DNA of 42,575 nt from Candidatus Nitrotoga sp. LAW (GCA_003402315.1 QFXI01000007.1:1-42575), one strand, 5' to 3'; shown: positions 18,207 through 24,993, counted from the first letter of the stretch. Program-made: numbers and translations. Notes: generated by a model from the sequence alone, not told the origin.

Positions 18207-18500
18207 TTAGATCGTCGCGGTCAAAATGCCGGTAATGATCGTTGGCGTGTATTGCAAGAAAATCGCAAAACCGATTCCGACAAGAATGGGAATTGGATTT
18301 GATTTGGCGACAGACATCAGCGCGCCAATGGCAACAGATGCCATTGCGATGGCACGACCAAGGTAACCGGTAACCACCCCGTTGATCCAGGTGTACAGAG
18401 CCAGGAATTCTGTCCCCGTTGTACCGGCGAAGGCGAAAGCTGGGATGCCGAGCATCGCGCACAGAAGGGCAATGCGCGAAACGATCAATTTATTTTTCAT
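18207..18500 (-). CDS. traA: TraA, F-type conjugative pilin precursor
   Basis: 97 residues with a leader (MKNKLIVSRIALLCAMLGIPAFAFA) cleaved before GTTGTEF, leaving a ~72-residue mature pilin with two hydrophobic helices (YLGRAIAMASVAIGALMSV and PILVGIGFAIFLQYTPTIITG). Mature size and topology match F-type pilins. It lies immediately before traL, as expected. Sequence identity to F pilin is not evident, so assignment relies on size, topology and order. Confidence 0.85.
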   Translation of the reverse strand: MKNKLIVSRIALLCAMLGIPAFAFAGTTGTEFLALYTWINGVVTGYLGRAIAMASVAIGALMSVAKSNPIPILVGIGFAIFLQYTPTIITGILTATI

Positions 18501-18554
18501 TCTTGAATCCTTTGGTAAATTGTTGAATAGTTGGTTTGCTACGGTTGTCGATAA

Positions 18555-19205
18555 TCATTTCCTGGTGCGTCCCCCTTTCTCGATTGTCTGCTGCACTTTT
18601 GCTTGCACACGGCGCTTTTCCTGCAACGCTGTTTCTGTCGTGTCGTATGGTGCCGGGTGACAGCACCCCCCTTTTGCTTCAACAGAAATTTTGGCATTCA
18701 CCCCGTGCGATTTAAGCCAGCGCGCCACAAAGTTCATCCGCCTGGATGCCAGCTTGTCGTTGTAATTTTGTGTGCCGATATCGTCTGTTTCGCCGATCAG
18801 CTCAATGGCGACTGCTGTTTGTTTGGCTGCTTTGGTAAGCAAGGCGATGGTTTTGTACCCATTACGGGTCGGCATGCTCTTGCCGAACTCGAATTGCACC
18901 ATAAAAATGTCGACGTGCTCGTTGGCAGGTATTGCGATACTGACGGGCAGCGTTATTGGCGGTTCGGTTTGCTGAATGCTGACCGGTGGAGCTTGCATCA
19001 CTGCGTAGTCAGCATCATCCAGAACTTTCTCTGTGCGCTTCGGGCAATTTTCTCGGCAGATGCGGAATTTGCCGTCCAGATACCCAATGCTTGGATCGAC
19101 ATTGACGATTCTGTCCGGATGTTCTCTGGATAAGTTATTGCATCCCACCAACAGGGTTGAAAATGCTATTGCCAAGATCAAGACCGCTGCGCGTCGTTTA
19201 ATCAA
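18555..19205 (-). CDS. OmpA-family lipoprotein linked to the T4SS
   Basis: 216 residues from a TTG at 19205, with AGAGG six bases upstream; the frame is open farther back to 19352, but that region is inside the transglycosylase gene. The signal ends in a lipobox (LLVGC, Cys22). The C-terminal OmpA domain (about 103-195) has ELIGETDDIGTQNYNDKLASRRMNFVARWLKSHGV, the peptidoglycan-binding motif. It probably anchors the transfer apparatus to the cell wall, like the peptidoglycan-binding accessory proteins of other T4SS (inference). Its start overlaps the upstream stop, so expression is coupled. No F-plasmid equivalent is known to me. Confidence 0.78.
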   Translation of the reverse strand: MIKRRAAVLILAIAFSTLLVGCNNLSREHPDRIVNVDPSIGYLDGKFRICRENCPKRTEKVLDDADYAVMQAPPVSIQQTEPPITLPVSIAIPANEHVDIFMVQFEFGKSMPTRNGYKTIALLTKAAKQTAVAIELIGETDDIGTQNYNDKLASRRMNFVARWLKSHGVNAKISVEAKGGCCHPAPYDTTETALQEKRRVQAKVQQTIEKGGRTRK

Positions 19206-19641
19206 TTGAGACCTCTTCGTTGCGCAGGTTTGCTGCAACTTTTCTGGCGTATGCAGCCGCTTTATCTTGCGATTTTGCGTTGTACGCACCGACAGCGTTC
19301 CATCCATACCCCATACGTTGAAAATTGTTTGCCAATATCCAAGCCCCAACATGGGTGTTGACGCACGAATTTGTTAAGCGATCTGTGGTGATCCCATATT
19401 TGGCAAGAGTCGGCAGCCAGGCAGAGTTGATCTGCATATGTCCAATATCCCAACTTCCATTTACGTTCCGGTGGAATGCTGCCGGGTTTCCACCAGACTC
19501 TACGCGGGAAATTGACCTCAGAATCTGAGCTGAGACGCGATAACGTTTCGCTGCTTGTTCAAAGCAGGCGTTATCTGCCTGTCCATATGCGACCTGGGCA
19601 AACATCACGCAGGCAACAATGGTTGATATTTTTTTTCTCAT
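19198..19641 (-). CDS. Lytic transglycosylase (VirB1/IagB-like)
   Basis: 147 residues with a signal (MRKKISTIVACVMFAQVAYGQA). The SLT domain includes the catalytic glutamate E48 in RSISRVESGGNPAA, followed by GSWDIGHMQINSAWLPTL and AWILANNFQRMGYGWNAVGAYNA. It opens peptidoglycan locally for assembly of the transfer channel. It overlaps the flhC-like stop by 4 bp (ATGA) and the lipoprotein start by 8 bp. Confidence 0.93.
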   Translation of the reverse strand: MRKKISTIVACVMFAQVAYGQADNACFEQAAKRYRVSAQILRSISRVESGGNPAAFHRNVNGSWDIGHMQINSAWLPTLAKYGITTDRLTNSCVNTHVGAWILANNFQRMGYGWNAVGAYNAKSQDKAAAYARKVAANLRNEEVSID

Positions 19642-20156
19642 TGTTTGCCCGGTCCAATGATTTTTATGTCTCGCTCACCGCAATAAGGGCACTTACTTGT
19701 TTCCCTCAGTTCGGTATCGAAGATGTATCTCGCTTTGCATTGCTTGCATCTTCCCCAAGACACCAGTTCGGCCTTTACGTCTCTAATTGCGTACCATGCC
19801 GCGTTGATGTCAATTGCCATCCCATTTTTGGTAAAGAGCTTTCTTGATTCCCACGCTTGAATGAACATCTCGGCTTGTGATGCGGCTGGTGGGTTTGCTC
19901 TCTTTTCTACGGTTAAATACACAGCCACTAATGTGGACAACAACAGCGATGTCTGCCCCTGCTTGATGTACGAAAGCGTATTGCCAGGCATCCTTCCCGG
20001 TAGCGGCGTGGCGTTGCCATACGTGTCTTGCCATATCTTGCGCAAAGATCGCCAGGCGACCCCGGTCATGGCGTGTACAAGCGGAATGCGCATTCCCTCG
20101 CGAACCAGCGTAGTAGCGCTGATATGGTTTCTGATGAAGATGTCGTCGATATTCAT
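19638..20156 (-). CDS. FlhC-like transcriptional activator (SetC/AcaC type)
   Basis: 172 residues. The FlhC fold is indicated by the zinc site C137-x2-C140...C156-x2-C159 (WGRCKQCKARYIF, TSKCPYCG), nearly the same spacing and numbering as E. coli FlhC, and by RSLRKIWQDTYG in the N-terminal half. There is no flagellar gene nearby. FlhDC homologues act as master activators of conjugation in SXT/R391 (SetCD) and IncA/C (AcaCD), so it most likely activates the tra operon it is part of. Its ATG overlaps the stop of the FlhD-like gene (TGATG). Confidence 0.85.
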   Translation of the reverse strand: MNIDDIFIRNHISATTLVREGMRIPLVHAMTGVAWRSLRKIWQDTYGNATPLPGRMPGNTLSYIKQGQTSLLLSTLVAVYLTVEKRANPPAASQAEMFIQAWESRKLFTKNGMAIDINAAWYAIRDVKAELVSWGRCKQCKARYIFDTELRETSKCPYCGERDIKIIGPGKQ

Positions 20157-20446
20157 CAGACCTGTGACTGCGCGACGAGAATGTTTGTCATGTACGCGCG
20201 TCTAGTGGTTTTTCTTTCAACCAATGCGCGGAATGTCGCATCGTCAAACTTGAACGTGAAGCATGGGGCGATCATGTCTTCTGCAAGTGCGTCAAGTTCG
20301 TCAAGCGTCATGCTTTTGATTAGCTCAATCGCGAGCCTTGGCATGCCCGCCAGCAGATTAGATTGTTCGTCTGAGGCTAATTGCCTGGCAAGGTAAAGGA
20401 ATCTCCTGTTCAAGTCTGCGATGTCTTTGCGTGTGGTTTCGTCCAT
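20156..20446 (-). CDS. FlhD-like partner of the conjugation activator (SetD/AcaD type)
   Basis: 96 residues. DIADLNRRFLYLARQLASDEQSNLLAGMPRLAIELIKSMTLDELDALAED is the FlhD pattern (FlhD: EIYDINLSYLLLAQRLIVQ...). It is the obvious partner of the overlapping FlhC-like protein, together forming an FlhD4C2-like activator. Size is slightly under E. coli FlhD (116). Only 12 bases separate it from the O-like HTH gene, so the activator belongs to the same transcript as the genes it may control, which suggests positive feedback. Confidence 0.82.
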   Translation of the reverse strand: MDETTRKDIADLNRRFLYLARQLASDEQSNLLAGMPRLAIELIKSMTLDELDALAEDMIAPCFTFKFDDATFRALVERKTTRRAYMTNILVAQSQV

Positions 20447-20458
20447 TCAAACTCTCCC

Positions 20459-21439
20459 TTAACTTTGCGTCATCAGTCTGGTAAGTGATTCGCGAATGCG
20501 CTGCGGCAGGCGGTCTAATTGCGCTTGAGACGACTGCCCGTGATCCGGGTGCTTTCTTGCTTGGGTGGCTGCCTGTTGCTCATTGGCTTCGCGTCTTTTG
20601 CGCTGTTCGGCAATCATCAGGGCTCGTTCCGCTGTGAATGAGCCTGCTGACATGCGCTCCACCATCCCTCTGACGTAGCCAATGGGATTCGTGATAGGTT
20701 TGGCGAGTTGTGCGCCGTGCAGTTCGTCAATCAGGGTCTGCCAGTGACTGGGCGGCACTCCGCTGCTGGACAGCAACGCTCGGATCGCATCGCGCTGACC
20801 GGTTTGGATGGATGAAGGAAAAATCAAATCCACCACCATGGTGTTTTGGTCCGACAATTCTGGCTCGGCGTTGCGCGCGCTTTGTGGTGGTGGTTTATAT
20901 GGTGGTTTATATGATGTATTGGGTGCAACAGCTGTTGCACCGTTAAGTGTTCCGGATTGCACCGTTAAGTGTTCCGAATTGCACCGTTCCAGTAGCGGTG
21001 CAGAATTTTCACCGTTAGCCAAATATCCAGTATCCATAAGGGTTTCATCTAACGGTGCAGATTTTGCACCCCTATGATTGGTAGCAGATGATGCATTTTT
21101 TGCATCGTCACCTTTGATACAACAAGGTAGTGTATTTTTTGTATTGTTAGTGAAGAATTCAAGATGAATTTTGTATTCGGTGGACTTGTATTTTTTTCCT
21201 CTGATGCGACCACCCGCGCTGATTTCGGCAACCGAGATGAAGCCGATCTGCTCCATCTTTCGGAGTTGGTACTGCACGCTGCGCTCAGACTGGCGAGTTT
21301 TTTTGGCGAGTGCGGGAATGCTTGGAAAAACCTTGCCACCATCGTCATCGGAAAAGTCAGCTAACGCCAATGCAAGGAGCATTTCGCCTCCTCCTTCTGG
21401 ATAGTGCTCGAAGACCATGCTCATGACTTTGACACTCAT
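20459..21439 (-). CDS. HTH protein resembling phage O/plasmid replication initiators
   Basis: 326 residues. A winged-HTH domain lies at about 25-75 (GKVFPSIPALAKKTRQSERSVQYQLRKMEQIGFISVAEISAGGRIRGKKY), as in phage O-type and HTH_36 proteins. A Ser/Thr/Asn-rich linker covers about 110-185, and a C-terminal region has KPITNPIGYVRGMVERMSAGSF and a basic tail. The gene contains iteron-like repeats in the linker (separate entry), as the lambda O gene contains the lambda origin. ATG at 21439; no strong ribosome-binding site. Replication initiation is an inference; a transcription regulator of the operon is the alternative. It is the first gene of the tra run. Confidence 0.6.
   Translation of the reverse strand: MSVKVMSMVFEHYPEGGGEMLLALALADFSDDDGGKVFPSIPALAKKTRQSERSVQYQLRKMEQIGFISVAEISAGGRIRGKKYKSTEYKIHLEFFTNNTKNTLPCCIKGDDAKNASSATNHRGAKSAPLDETLMDTGYLANGENSAPLLERCNSEHLTVQSGTLNGATAVAPNTSYKPPYKPPPQSARNAEPELSDQNTMVVDLIFPSSIQTGQRDAIRALLSSSGVPPSHWQTLIDELHGAQLAKPITNPIGYVRGMVERMSAGSFTAERALMIAEQRKRREANEQQAATQARKHPDHGQSSQAQLDRLPQRIRESLTRLMTQS
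20935..20990. repeat. Iteron-like 22-bp direct repeats inside the HTH gene
   Basis: TTGCACCGTTAAGTGTTCCG at 20935-20954 and again at 20957-20976, then TTGCACCGTTCC at 20979-20990: exact 22-bp spacing. Weaker copies follow (TTTCACCGTT 21007-21016; inverted AACGGTGCAG 21051-21060). 22 is not a multiple of three, so the repeat cannot reflect a protein repeat. Just to the left are two tandem copies of GGTGGTTTATAT (20889-20900, 20901-20912), which do encode YKPPYKPP. Candidate origin or regulator-binding array. Confidence 0.65.
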
Positions 21440-21711
21440 TGGTAAGCGGTTAAAAGGGGGGCGCGCAGCAATGTTGCTGTCCGGGATACCCCTACCCCTC
21501 GCAGTAACTCAGATGAGGTGGGGAGGAGACACCTGAGAAAACAACCCTCAGCTGATTTGTGCGCGCCCAATTTGATTGCATGGTTGTTCACTTAACACCC
21601 GCCGTTCGTATTGCCGAGCTCTTTCAGCTGACATAAGAATAGTTATAATTGACGCACCCACCACCAAAGTATATTTATTCTAAATAGCAATGTCAATTAA
21701 TACTTTACTTT
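21440..21711. promoter_or_regulatory. Divergent control region between the tra-side operon and the XRE gene
   Basis: About 270 bp without a gene. It holds CAGCAA-TG-TTGCTG (21466-21479), an interrupted stem pairing AGGTG with CACCT near 21515-21532, GC-rich runs (GGGGGGCGCGC at about 21456-21466; GCGCGCCC near 21560), and AT-rich sequence from 21635 on. It must carry the promoter of the minus-strand operon. An oriT is possible given the hairpins, but no relaxase site was recognised. Confidence 0.4.
21667..21705. promoter_or_regulatory. Candidate XRE operator, copy 1 (upstream of the XRE gene)
   Basis: AAGTATATTTAT (21667-21678) with the opposite half ATACTT at 21700-21705. The same 12-mer occurs at 22629-22640 in the next promoter, there too with an inverted half downstream. 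Sharing by two promoters on either side of the repressor gene points to an operator. Confidence 0.5.
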
Positions 21712-21741
21712 GTGTTTGTTGAAATGTTGTACAATTTAAAA

Positions 21742-22092
21742 ATGACTATAGGAGCCAGAATCAGACAGTTGCGCGAACGCAACACACTTTCGCAGGAGAA
21801 GTTCGGCGATCTGTGTGGCGTATCCAAGGCATCGGTATCTCAATGGGAAATAGGCATCGCAACGCCGCCAACGGATCGCCTGGTAGCGCTCAGGGAGCAT
21901 TTGGTGTTTTCTTTCGATTGGCTTATTGCTGGCGAAGTTGATAACAACTTTGCGCTTACCAGACCGTCAATACAGAAGCTGATTGCCGTGGCCCAACCGC
22001 TCCCCGATAGCGCCGTTGCAGCCCTGACGCGAGAAGGGGGTGTATATGCTGAACTCATCTCGCCTGAAAAATTACTCAAAGGTGCAAAATAA
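21742..22092 (+). CDS. XRE-family HTH transcriptional regulator
   Basis: 116 residues from the ATG at 21742; the frame is open to a GTG at 21712, but the family N-terminus is MTIGARIRQLRE. The Cro/CI HTH covers about 3-57 (TLSQEKFGDLCGVSKASVSQWEIGIATPPTDRLVALREHL). The C-terminal 50 residues have no recognised domain; it is too short for a LexA-like peptidase. No Shine-Dalgarno precedes the ATG, and a TACAAT -10-like hexamer lies at 21730-21735, so a leaderless mRNA like that of lambda cI is possible. Probably the element's maintenance repressor, facing away from the tra operon. Confidence 0.85.
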   Translation: MTIGARIRQLRERNTLSQEKFGDLCGVSKASVSQWEIGIATPPTDRLVALREHLVFSFDWLIAGEVDNNFALTRPSIQKLIAVAQPLPDSAVAALTREGGVYAELISPEKLLKGAK

Positions 22093-22700
22093 CATCCTCG
22101 TGCTTCAGATTCAGCTCAAGCTTTTTTGAACCGGCGAAAGACAAAAGGCCAACGCCTGACTGAGGTTAGCCCCTTGCTGATCACGCTCCCGCCGTACCAT
22201 TCAGCAAAGACGGCATCACCTTTACCCGCAAGCGTCCACACCTGAACCGCAAGTGTAAATTGGCATTTTTTATGCCCGAGCATTAAAATTTTCATCGCCT
22301 TATTCGGCATCATTCCCGAAAGCAACATTCATCCCGCACGACAACCATCCGTGCTAATTCCGCTTGCCGTCCGGCACTTGCTATCCTGTCGCAAGCCTTT
22401 GATCCCACCATCGCCGCATCCTTGCAAAGTTGCTTGCCTCTCATCCTGTGATCATAGCAATTATTTCTGCCATCGCCCCACCCTGTCGCGCACCTAAAAA
22501 ACATCTTTTGCACGGAAGTTATGCACCAAAGCGCTACAGCAACCATCGATTGTTCTGATTGAATCCTGCTTTGCACGAATACGCATAACACCCAAATGAT
22601 TAGTTAATATTTACACTAAATCACCATGAAGTATATTTATGATTGACTTTTAATGTTTAGTTAAACTATACTTTTCGTCGATCCAGCACAAGGGTTTTAC
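22093..22700. other. Mostly non-coding stretch with one doubtful minus-strand ORF
   Basis: A minus-strand reading frame at 22116-22328 encodes 70 residues (CQFTLAVQVWTLAGKGDAVFAEWYGGSVISKGLTSVRRWPFVFRRFKKA) with plausible composition but no clear ribosome-binding site or recognised family; a small gene cannot be excluded. The frame at 22310-22591 looks like chance. The 3' part (22600-22700) is AT-rich and holds the promoter of the next operon. Confidence 0.35.
22629..22673 (+). promoter_or_regulatory. Sigma-70 promoter with overlapping candidate XRE operator, copy 2
   Basis: TTGACT (22643-22648), 18-nt spacer, TATACT (22667-22672). Superimposed are AAGTATA (22629-22635) and TATACTT (22667-22673) as an inverted pair, and GTTTA-GT-TAAAC at 22655-22666 between the boxes. 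Binding there would block the promoter. Drives the small ORF, the unknown gene and the BRO gene downstream. Confidence 0.6.
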
Positions 22701-22823
22701 ATGAACGGGGAAAACATGCTTCCAGCTCCACTCAAAATGGCGACATTCAGCCTCCCTATCGAAGAGGGTGAGGTGGGCCAAGCTGATGGCGTATATGAGC
22801 TCAGATTCATGGGAGCGCGCTGA
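22701..22823 (+). CDS. Short leader ORF (40 residues)
   Basis: ATG at 22701, about 30 bases after the -10 box, reading MNGENMLPAPLKMATF... and ending in a TGA inside the next gene. It contains LPIEEGEVGQADGVYELRFMGAR. It lies where a first gene should start and overlaps the next frame, so it could be a real small protein or a leader coupling translation. The ribosome-binding site is weak (AAGGG near 22690). Confidence 0.35.
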   Translation: MNGENMLPAPLKMATFSLPIEEGEVGQADGVYELRFMGAR

Positions 22824-23133
22824 AAACGTACGCCATGCAACGATTCAGGAATGCACCAAAAGCCTTGAGCACTGCGTCAGGTGGGCGGAACGCGATTGCG
22901 GTAGCTCGCGCGTGTTCGCACAATTTCTCGCTTCACTCTACACCGGTTATCGCGTCAAGGCGGATGTGAGCGATATCGGAACACTCGACCCGGAAAATTT
23001 TGAGCATCTGATGAATGTATTGCGCCTGTGTTACATGACCCAGCGCGAACCACACACATTCATAGATAACGGTAGCGAAGTATTCGAGGGGATTATCAGT
23101 CTGTGGGGCATGGAGAAGAAATGCAATGATTAG
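22768..23133 (+). CDS. Small unknown protein of the accessory operon
   Basis: 121 residues from a GTG; ATG codons at 22786 and 22795 are alternatives and may be better. The pattern SSRVFAQFLASLYTGYRVKADVSDIGTLDPENFEHLMNVLRLCY...HTFIDNGSEVFEGIISLWGM resembles a small family of unknown function found in plasmids and ICEs (DUF7673-like, from memory). No enzyme motif is visible. Its last 8 bases overlap the BRO gene, so both are one operon. Confidence 0.6.
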   Translation: MRWAKLMAYMSSDSWERAENVRHATIQECTKSLEHCVRWAERDCGSSRVFAQFLASLYTGYRVKADVSDIGTLDPENFEHLMNVLRLCYMTQREPHTFIDNGSEVFEGIISLWGMEKKCND

Positions 23134-23968
23134 CACTATGACAAGCTCCGCCACATCCGCCATCTTCAGTTTTAATGGCACTCAAATTCACACCTTCGCC
23201 GATGATAACGGTGAGACGTGGTTTTCTGCCGTTGATGTTTGTGCTGTTCTCGGCTATACCAACGATAGCGAAGCCATCGAAAAATACTGCCGTGACAAGG
23301 GTGTTACGAAACGCGCCCCACATGCTGAAAGTGAGAATCCGGGATTAACCTACATCAGCGAAGGGAACCTCTACCGCCTGATCATCAACTCCCGCGCAGA
23401 AGTCGCGCATGCCTTTGAAGCGATGCTGACAGAGGAAATTCTTCCCGCTATCAGAAAGGCAGAGGGCTGCGCCACACCACAAGATGCCAGCACACTCTCC
23501 CCCGTCCAACAGAACGCCTTGTGGCAGATCGTCTCCCAGCGTTCAGGGAACTCCGATACGGTTCACGCAGATATCTGGATTCGCTTCAACGATCATTTCG
23601 AGATTAGCAGCTACAGTGAGTTGCCCGCAGCGCGTTTTGTTGATGCAGTTTCTTTTCTTGCCGCGCTATCCACGAACGATGCGTTGCCCGGTGCGCGATA
23701 CCAATACCCACGCGCCATGCTCGATCAGCCGCACTTTGTTGCACCGGACGATAGCAAGGCCTGCCTGTCGCTGTCCATGCTGTCAGACCTGGCACAGTTC
23801 GATTCGCCGCTCATGTCGCTGCTGAACCAACTGCGCAGCGATGGGCACGACATCACCGCACCGCTTGATGAGGCTGTGGCCATGCGCGCGGCCATGCAGC
23901 AGACGGACAAGGTGCTGGATGAAATCAGGTTGATTGCACTCAAGGCGAAATCGGGGAGGCTGGGATGA
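23126..23968 (+). CDS. BRO-N domain (antirepressor-like) protein
   Basis: 280 residues. The N-terminal Bro-N domain covers about 10-115: FSFNGTQIHTFADDNGETWFSAVDVCAVLGYTNDSEAIEKYCRDKGV ... YISEGNLYRLIINSRAEVAHAFEAMLTEEILPAIRK. This DNA-binding domain is found in phage and baculovirus antirepressors. The C-terminal half (about 120-280) is not recognised; it has ALWQIVSQRSGNS and ASYSELPAARF-like stretches such as those in P22-type antirepressor tails. Next to the XRE gene, it may relieve repression of transfer (inference). ATG at 23126; MTSS at 23138 is an alternative. Confidence 0.8.
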   Translation: MISTMTSSATSAIFSFNGTQIHTFADDNGETWFSAVDVCAVLGYTNDSEAIEKYCRDKGVTKRAPHAESENPGLTYISEGNLYRLIINSRAEVAHAFEAMLTEEILPAIRKAEGCATPQDASTLSPVQQNALWQIVSQRSGNSDTVHADIWIRFNDHFEISSYSELPAARFVDAVSFLAALSTNDALPGARYQYPRAMLDQPHFVAPDDSKACLSLSMLSDLAQFDSPLMSLLNQLRSDGHDITAPLDEAVAMRAAMQQTDKVLDEIRLIALKAKSGRLG

Positions 23969-24002
23969 TCTACGAAAAATGCAATACCCAATGGAATTAG
24001 AA

Positions 24003-24272
24003 ATGCACACACTCATCAATCAGCTCGCCGAGGAGCTGGCAAATCGTATTCGCCCGACGATCCCGCTGTCAATTGACCTATGGAATTACGAAATGATTGC
24101 GGCATACCTCAAAAAATCACCGCAACAAGTTCGCCAGCGATATGCAGCCTTGCCAGGCTTTCCGCAAGCTATCCGGCTCCCATCTTGTGGCAAGGAAAAA
24201 GGCCATCCGTTATGGAAGGCTGAGGAAATTATTACGTGGGCTGAAAAGTATAAAGAAAAGCGCGTCGCTTAA
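24003..24272 (+). CDS. Small HTH protein near the attachment site, possible excisionase
   Basis: 89 residues from the ATG at 24003 (GGAATTAG just upstream); upstream in-frame ATGs at 23979 and 23991 are alternatives. The segment IDLWNYEMIAAYLKKSPQQVRQRYAALPGFPQAIRLPS...HPLWKAEEIITWAEKYKEKR follows the MerR/AlpA/excisionase pattern: HTH, then PxFPxxxRLP, then a WxxxEIxxW ending. It lies 56 bases from the putative attR, where recombination directionality factors are often found. DNA binding is likely; the excisionase role is inferred. Confidence 0.65.
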   Translation: MHTLINQLAEELANRIRPTIPLSIDLWNYEMIAAYLKKSPQQVRQRYAALPGFPQAIRLPSCGKEKGHPLWKAEEIITWAEKYKEKRVA

Positions 24273-24328
24273 TACGTCTCCGACAAATTTGCGTCAATCG
24301 CCTTAAAAGCGAGTATACTAGCCATTAA

Positions 24329-24349
24329 CGAGTCCTCTTCTGGGCACCA
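24329..24349 (+). other. Putative attR: duplicated tRNA 3' end
   Basis: The block CGAGTCCTCTTCTGGGCACCA (one base over 20 when counted in full, given here as CGAGTCCTCT and TCTGGGCACCA) reads as part of a T-loop, the T-stem 3' strand CCTCT, an acceptor strand TCTGGGC, discriminator A and CCA. The sequence to its left is not tRNA, so only the 3' end is present. A terminator follows at 24384. This is what integration into a tRNA 3' end leaves at the far end of an element. Confidence 0.65.
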
Positions 24350-24383
24350 CAAAATAAATTATCACCTCTATTCATCATATTAG

Positions 24384-24408
24384 AAAATGCCCATCGGGGC
24401 ATTTTTTC
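24384..24408 (+). terminator. Strong intrinsic terminator after the tRNA 3' fragment
   Basis: AAAATGCCC (24384-24392), loop ATCG, GGGCATTTT (24397-24405), followed by further T residues. A textbook stem and U-run. Probably the native terminator of the target tRNA gene, left on the chromosomal side of attR. Confidence 0.85.
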
Positions 24409-24993
24409 ATTTATTTTCATATTGGCTAGTGTAATTGTTTTCTCAAAAACTCTTCCGAGAGCTTTACAGGCATTTGCATAAAAATTCCCAGTAATTTGAC
24501 ATAACACGTCTTGAATTATTAATTATTGTATTTAAATACATTCCGTTAATGAATTATATTTATTTCCATAAATTTCACGCCATGGCGTGAAATGCTTTGT
24601 CCAATAGATAACAATAAGAAGAAGTGGGCAGCAGTTAACCCGTCAGAATTAAGATCTTGCAGAACAAAAAATCAAGCGCAAGTTTCGATATACAAAAATA
24701 CAAAATTCAACTAAAAAGAATAAGCTACAGCTAAATTCTATTTTAGTTAATGATAGCAGGAAAGCTTGATGTCTTGTGAAAAGACGCCGATTCCATTAGT
24801 GAAATGGCTAAATAATAATTTTTATTGATCGCTGAAAATGTAAATAGTTGCCCCTGAATAACATACCCAAATGGAATGTTTATTTATTTTCTGGGACTAA
24901 TCAAATACTGAATCATTATAAAAATTAGCCAGCCAAATTAACTGGATATAGATCATGAAGTACAACTATATTTGAACAGGAACAAAGCTTAAC
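24406..24993. promoter_or_regulatory. AT-rich intergenic region upstream of cysG
   Basis: About 590 bp with no supportable gene. A -35-like TTGACA lies at 24496-24501 with AT-rich sequence 18 bases beyond (TAATTA). A perfect 22-bp palindrome is at 24572-24593. The last 200 bases are AT-rich without a clear -10 assignment; AGGAAC precedes the cysG ATG. Confidence 0.5.
24572..24593. repeat. Perfect 22-bp palindrome upstream of cysG
   Basis: Each half is ATTTCACGCCA (24572-24582) and its exact reverse complement, with no spacer. Symmetry and isolation suggest a binding site for a dimeric regulator, possibly for cysG 400 bases on. As RNA it would form only a short hairpin without a U-run. Confidence 0.65.

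Noticed and set aside
22310-22591. 93-residue minus-strand frame
   Set aside because: Cys/Met-rich chance composition, no ribosome-binding site, overlaps another doubtful frame.
24329-24349. A complete tRNA gene
   Set aside because: Only the 3' end is present; no D-arm, anticodon arm or 5' acceptor strand lies to the left.
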